Positions 14,141-17,316 of a DNA stretch of 17,316 nt are shown piece by piece. A model generated the notes under the pieces. The model made no database searches. It saw only the letters and a program-made list of their open reading frames with translations, and was not told where the DNA came from. Positions within the stretch are counted from its first letter, which is position 1, and each line of letters begins with the position of its first letter. A program made the position numbers and the translations under genes. Source of the DNA: Wenzhouxiangella sp. (GTDB taxonomy: Bacteria; Pseudomonadota; Gammaproteobacteria; Xanthomonadales; Wenzhouxiangellaceae); NCBI GenBank assembly GCA_007127425.1, contig SKZJ01000172.1, positions 1-17,316 of the forward strand. The letters run 5' to 3'.

Positions 14141-16201
14141 ATGGCCAAGCAAACCGAAGAAATAAAAATACTGACCGTCACCGACGACCCCAGCGCTCCC
14201 CGAGAACTCGACCAGATGCTCGGTGCCGAGGGCATCGCCCGTTCGCTGTTTGCCGATACGGCCAACGCGGTCAGCCGAACATTCGAGGAAACCCGCATCG
14301 ACATGGTGATGATCCACGTCGATGCGGCCGACCCGGGCCTGCTCGAAACCACGATCCGCCATGCCCGTGAGCAGAAACACTTCGTGCCCGTCATTGCGCT
14401 GGTCGACGGCGAGGATGCCCGATCGGCACTGGCAGTGGCCACATTGGGCGTGGAAGGGTTTGTCAGCCAGTCCAACCTGCGCCAGCTAAAGCGACTGGCC
14501 AAGGGACAACTGGAATCCCTGCAGGCCCGACGCGATGCCAGCCAGGCACTGAGGAGCCTGGAGGATATCGAGGCCCGCTACACGCTGCTGCTCGACAGCT
14601 CAAGCGAGTCCATCGCCTACCTGCACGAAGGCCTGCATATCTACGCCAACCCGGCCTACCTCGACCTGTTCGGGTTTGGATCCTTCGAGGATCTCGAGGG
14701 ACTGTCCATGCTCGATCTGTTTACCGCATCACGCAAGGACCAGGATCTCAAGAAGGTGCTCAAGGCGCTCTCGCGAGACGACATTCCCCGGGACGCCATG
14801 TTGCTCAATGCCCATCGCCAGGACGGAACCGAGTTCAAGGCCTCGGTGGCTTTCTCCCCGGCCCGCTACGGCGGTGAATACTGCGCCCAGATGCTGGTCA
14901 ACGAAGAGCTTGAGCAGGCCGACTCCAAACTGCAGGAAGAGCTCCAGAAGCTCAGAACGCACGACATGCTGACCGGCATGCTCAATTCCGCCTCTTTCCT
15001 CGAGGAGTTGAAAGCCAGCCTCTCCGCTCGCAAGGAAACCAGCGGCTTTTCAGTGCTGCTGTTTTCGCTCGACAACTTTGATGAACTGGTCGACAAGATC
15101 GGGGTGGGCGCCACCGACAGTCTCATCGGTGAAGCGGCAAAGCTTTTCCAGTCGGTGGTCGCCGACAATGGGGAGACTGCGCGGCTTCGAGATCACACCT
15201 TCGGCGTGCTCGCCGATACCGAAAGCCGGGAAGAGGCGGAAAAGCTGGCCACACGCATCGTCGAGGGATGCGGGGGCAAGATCGTCGAGGTTCGGGATAC
15301 CAGCCTGACCATTTCGGGCAGCGTCGGCCTGGCCGTCGCAGGCAGTGAAGTGCCTGAACCGGAAAGCCTGGTCGAGCAGGCCGAAACCGCGTTGAACGAG
15401 GCACTACGTGCCGGCGGCAACGGTTTCGTTCGCTACCGCCCGAAGGTTTCGGCGGAGGGGGAAGAAGACGACGCTGCCTGGGCGGAACGTCTCCGCCATG
15501 CCATCGATCAAAATGAACTGGGCCTGGTGACCTCGGCGATTACCTGCATGGAGGACGACAGTTTTCTCATCAACGATGTCGAGACTCGCCTGCGTACCGA
15601 AGACAGCGACGAAGTCATCATGCCGTCGGTCTACATGCCGGTGGCCAGTCGTATCGGCATGGCTTCCCGTCTCGATATCGACATGCTCGGGCGCCTTCGG
15701 CAACTCCTTGCCGATCGCAAATCCGGAACCGATGCGCAATGGCTGGTGCCGCTGAGCCTGGAATCCATCATGGACCCCGATGCCATGGGAATGGTTGAGG
15801 AAATGCTGGGGGATTTTCCGGTCGCCTCCAGTCGCATCATCTGGGGACTGCGCGAACAGGATGTTCGCGACAAACTGCGACAGGCCCAGGCCTTCATCGA
15901 GCGATTCCAGCAGCACGGTTGTCAATTTGCCCTGTGTGACGTCGATGCCAATGCGTCGATCCAGCCGGTGCTCAAGTACCTCAGCGTTGATTTCATGCGC
16001 CTGGCGCAAGGGGCAGTGCAGGATCTCGGCAACAACGACAAGCTGCGCGAACAGTTGTCGAATCTTTCAACGCATGCGCGCGAGCACAAGGTTCGCATCA
16101 TTGCCCCCAAGATCGAACATACCGGCGACCTGGCCACGCTGTGGCAATTCGGTATCACCCTGGTGCAGGGGGAATTCGTTCGGGAAGCCGCGGCCGGCTG
16201 A
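14141..16201 (+). CDS. fimX: FimX-like REC-PAS-GGDEF-EAL protein with all catalytic signatures degenerate
   Basis: The 686-residue protein has four domains: receiver-like (about 7-125), PAS (about 142-258), GGDEF-fold (about 275-432) and EAL-fold (about 445-686). The receiver phospho-acceptor position holds His59 (DMVMIH), and the conserved Lys is Gln110. GGDEF reads RDHTF (350-354). EAL reads ETR (481-483), the DDFGTG loop reads CDVDAN (599-604), and the Lys and Glu usually involved in catalysis are lost. QGEFVRE remains near the end. Pseudomonas FimX has the same domain order, about the same length (691) and inactive domains, and binds c-di-GMP through its EAL domain to control type IV pili. 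FimX identity is therefore likely but inferred. No pilus genes are in the window. The gene converges on htpX. Confidence 0.7.
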   Translation: MAKQTEEIKILTVTDDPSAPRELDQMLGAEGIARSLFADTANAVSRTFEETRIDMVMIHVDAADPGLLETTIRHAREQKHFVPVIALVDGEDARSALAVATLGVEGFVSQSNLRQLKRLAKGQLESLQARRDASQALRSLEDIEARYTLLLDSSSESIAYLHEGLHIYANPAYLDLFGFGSFEDLEGLSMLDLFTASRKDQDLKKVLKALSRDDIPRDAMLLNAHRQDGTEFKASVAFSPARYGGEYCAQMLVNEELEQADSKLQEELQKLRTHDMLTGMLNSASFLEELKASLSARKETSGFSVLLFSLDNFDELVDKIGVGATDSLIGEAAKLFQSVVADNGETARLRDHTFGVLADTESREEAEKLATRIVEGCGGKIVEVRDTSLTISGSVGLAVAGSEVPEPESLVEQAETALNEALRAGGNGFVRYRPKVSAEGEEDDAAWAERLRHAIDQNELGLVTSAITCMEDDSFLINDVETRLRTEDSDEVIMPSVYMPVASRIGMASRLDIDMLGRLRQLLADRKSGTDAQWLVPLSLESIMDPDAMGMVEEMLGDFPVASSRIIWGLREQDVRDKLRQAQAFIERFQQHGCQFALCDVDANASIQPVLKYLSVDFMRLAQGAVQDLGNNDKLREQLSNLSTHAREHKVRIIAPKIEHTGDLATLWQFGITLVQGEFVREAAAG

Positions 16202-16214
16202 TGTGGACTTGAAT

Positions 16215-16245
16215 GCGCGGCCGACGGTTCGCTTGTCGACCGCGC
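16215..16245 (-). terminator. Hairpin between convergent fimX-like and htpX genes
   Basis: Bases 16215-16225 pair with 16235-16245 across a 9-base loop. On the minus strand all 11 pairs form, one as G-U; on the plus strand one pair becomes a C-A mismatch. It lies 13 bases after the FimX-like stop and 6 bases beyond the htpX stop. There is no T-run on either side, so it may act as a 3' end stabiliser or a weak bidirectional terminator. Confidence 0.45.
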
Positions 16246-16251
16246 CCTCGA

Positions 16252-17130
16252 TCAGGGCGTGCCCTGCTCCAACGCCCTGATTCGCTCTTCCAGCGGCGGA
16301 TGGCTCATCATCAAGCGCTTGATTCCGCCTCCAACCCGACCGCGAATGCCGAACGCTTCGACCGACTCCGGCAAGTCTGCCGGTTGGTGCACGCTCTTCA
16401 GGCGTTGGAGTGCGGCAATCATGTTCGCCCGGCCAGCCAGTTGTGCTCCCCCTGTATCGGCACGGAATTCTCGCCAGCGCGAAAAGGCCATGACAATCAT
16501 GCTGGCGAGAATGCCCAGCACGATCTGCAGCACGATCACGGTCAGGAAGTACCCCGGTCCGTAGCCACGCCCCTTGAATACCGCCCGGTCGATGACCTGT
16601 CCGATGATGCGCGACAACAGAAGGACAAAGGTGTTGAGTACGCCCTGGATCAGCGTCAGGGTCACCATGTCGCCGTTGGCCACGTGAGCCACCTCGTGAC
16701 CCAGCACGGCTTCAACCTCGTTCTGCCGCATGTGTCGCAGCAAACCCGTACTCACGGCAACCAATGCATTTTTTCTCGAGGCACCCGTGGCAAAGGCATT
16801 GGGATCGGGTGAGTCGAAGATTGCCACGTCGGGCATGCCGATGCCCGCTTCCCGGGCCTGACGCGCCACCGTATCGATCAGCCAGCGCTCGGTCGGATTG
16901 GACGGTTGCTTGATCACACGTGCTTTCGTGCCCATCAGCGCCATCTTCTTCGACAACAACAGGGAAATGATGGCACCTCCCATACCGAACAGCAGGGCAA
17001 AAATGAAGATGGCTGCGTGATTCAGATCGATACCCTGGGCAATCAGCCAGGGCTCGAGAAGGTTCATCACCACTCCCATTACCAACAGGACGGCCAGGTT
17101 GGTCGCCAGAAACAATCCGATTCTGCGCAT
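16252..17130 (-). CDS. htpX: Membrane zinc metalloprotease HtpX
   Basis: The 292-residue M48 protease acts in inner-membrane protein quality control with FtsH. Two hydrophobic segments at about 5-24 and 38-60 form the N-terminal anchor. The zinc site is HEVAH (His145, Glu146, His149), with the third ligand Glu221 in [13 protein letters not shown]. Two further hydrophobic segments lie between them at about 155-180 and 193-216. [20 protein letters not shown] and [14 protein letters not shown] are typical. A GAGGTAA ribosome site precedes the ATG. It is divergent from gluQ with a gap of about 43 bases, and convergent with the FimX-like gene. Length and residues are normal for HtpX. Confidence 0.97.
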   Translation of the reverse strand: MRRIGLFLATNLAVLLVMGVVMNLLEPWLIAQGIDLNHAAIFIFALLFGMGGAIISLLLSKKMALMGTKARVIKQPSNPTERWLIDTVARQAREAGIGMPDVAIFDSPDPNAFATGASRKNALVAVSTGLLRHMRQNEVEAVLGHEVAHVANGDMVTLTLIQGVLNTFVLLLSRIIGQVIDRAVFKGRGYGPGYFLTVIVLQIVLGILASMIVMAFSRWREFRADTGGAQLAGRANMIAALQRLKSVHQPADLPESVEAFGIRGRVGGGIKRLMMSHPPLEERIRALEQGTP

Positions 17131-17173
17131 CGTTACCTCAATGCCTCACATGAAGTTTCAACTGATCGTTAAA

Positions 17174-17316
17174 ATGGCTGCCGTAGTCCCTGAAAACAAG
17201 AGCTTCAACTTGCCCTCGCCCACGGAACAGGCCTACATTGGCCGCTTTGCACCATCACCGACCGGCCAATTGCATTTCGGCTCACTGGTGGCCGCCGTTG
17301 GCAGCTGGCTGCAGGC
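17174..17316 (+). CDS. gluQ: Glutamyl-Q tRNA(Asp) synthetase, N-terminal part (3' end outside window)
   Basis: The frame runs off the right edge. It contains [20 protein letters not shown], the class I glutamyl synthetase start with the HIGH-like HFGSL. The change from the usual GluRS HxG context to LHFGSLVAA fits GluQ, which charges the queuosine base of tRNA(Asp) with glutamate. Only about 47 residues are visible. I used the ATG at 17174, but in-frame ATGs at 17150 and 17141 and a TTG at 17210 are possible; none has a clear ribosome site, and family members usually begin closer to GRFAPSP. GltX is less likely because its motif is usually followed by a different segment. Confidence 0.8.
   Translation, partial: MAAVVPENKSFNLPSPTEQAYIGRFAPSPTGQLHFGSLVAAVGSWLQ

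Noticed and set aside
1..17316. Mobile element, CRISPR array or defence island
   Set aside because: No transposase, integrase, direct repeats, spaced repeats or defence-type proteins were seen; all 17 genes are housekeeping, envelope or signalling types.

Overview
The window is a dense, GC-rich bacterial chromosome segment with 17 protein genes, two of them cut by the window edges. Gaps between genes are short and no gene-free stretch exceeds about 120 bases. Gene content points to a gammaproteobacterium: CsiV, Slp, Hsp33, a MupP-type phosphatase next to ubiG and an MTA/SAH deaminase, EF-P with EpmB, a FimX-like protein, HtpX and GluQ. A relative of the Xanthomonadales/Wenzhouxiangella group is a guess from overall flavour, not something the sequence proves. 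I see no insertion sequence, prophage, CRISPR array, rRNA or complete tRNA.

Left part (1-6000). The window opens with the tail of a plus-strand GGDEF-domain protein whose signature is replaced by GRGHY. A convergent exported S9 prolyl-oligopeptidase-family enzyme follows on the minus strand (334-2361). Divergent from it runs a plus-strand set: csiV (cell-envelope protein), an MFS permease, and an unrecognised single-pass membrane protein with an acidic linker and a small beta-rich C-terminal domain.

Middle part (5990-8000). A minus-strand pair encodes an SDR-like protein that has lost most catalytic residues, then HinT. Divergent from this pair, a plus-strand pair encodes an FmdB-type zinc ribbon and an Slp-family lipoprotein. 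The slp gene converges on, and overlaps by 29 bases, the end of the next operon.

Right part (7959-17316). Six minus-strand genes form one very tight run, in transcription order efp, mtaD, ubiG, mupP, hslO and an NDUFAF6-like phytoene-synthase-family gene. Their junctions are 2, 3 and 7 base gaps and 4 and 1 base overlaps. The run joins translation (EF-P), salvage of methionine-cycle by-products (MtaD), ubiquinone methylation (UbiG), cell-wall recycling (MupP) and redox chaperoning (Hsp33). Divergent from efp, epmB encodes the lysine aminomutase acting in EF-P modification. Next comes a FimX-like REC-PAS-GGDEF-EAL protein in which all three signalling signatures are lost. It converges with htpX, and the window ends in the start of gluQ.

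Nothing here looks like a new defence or mobile system. The most noteworthy points are the signalling and enzyme-family proteins that have lost catalytic residues, the unknown membrane protein with the barrel-like tail, and the NDUFAF6-like gene in the efp-ubiG-mupP-hslO run.
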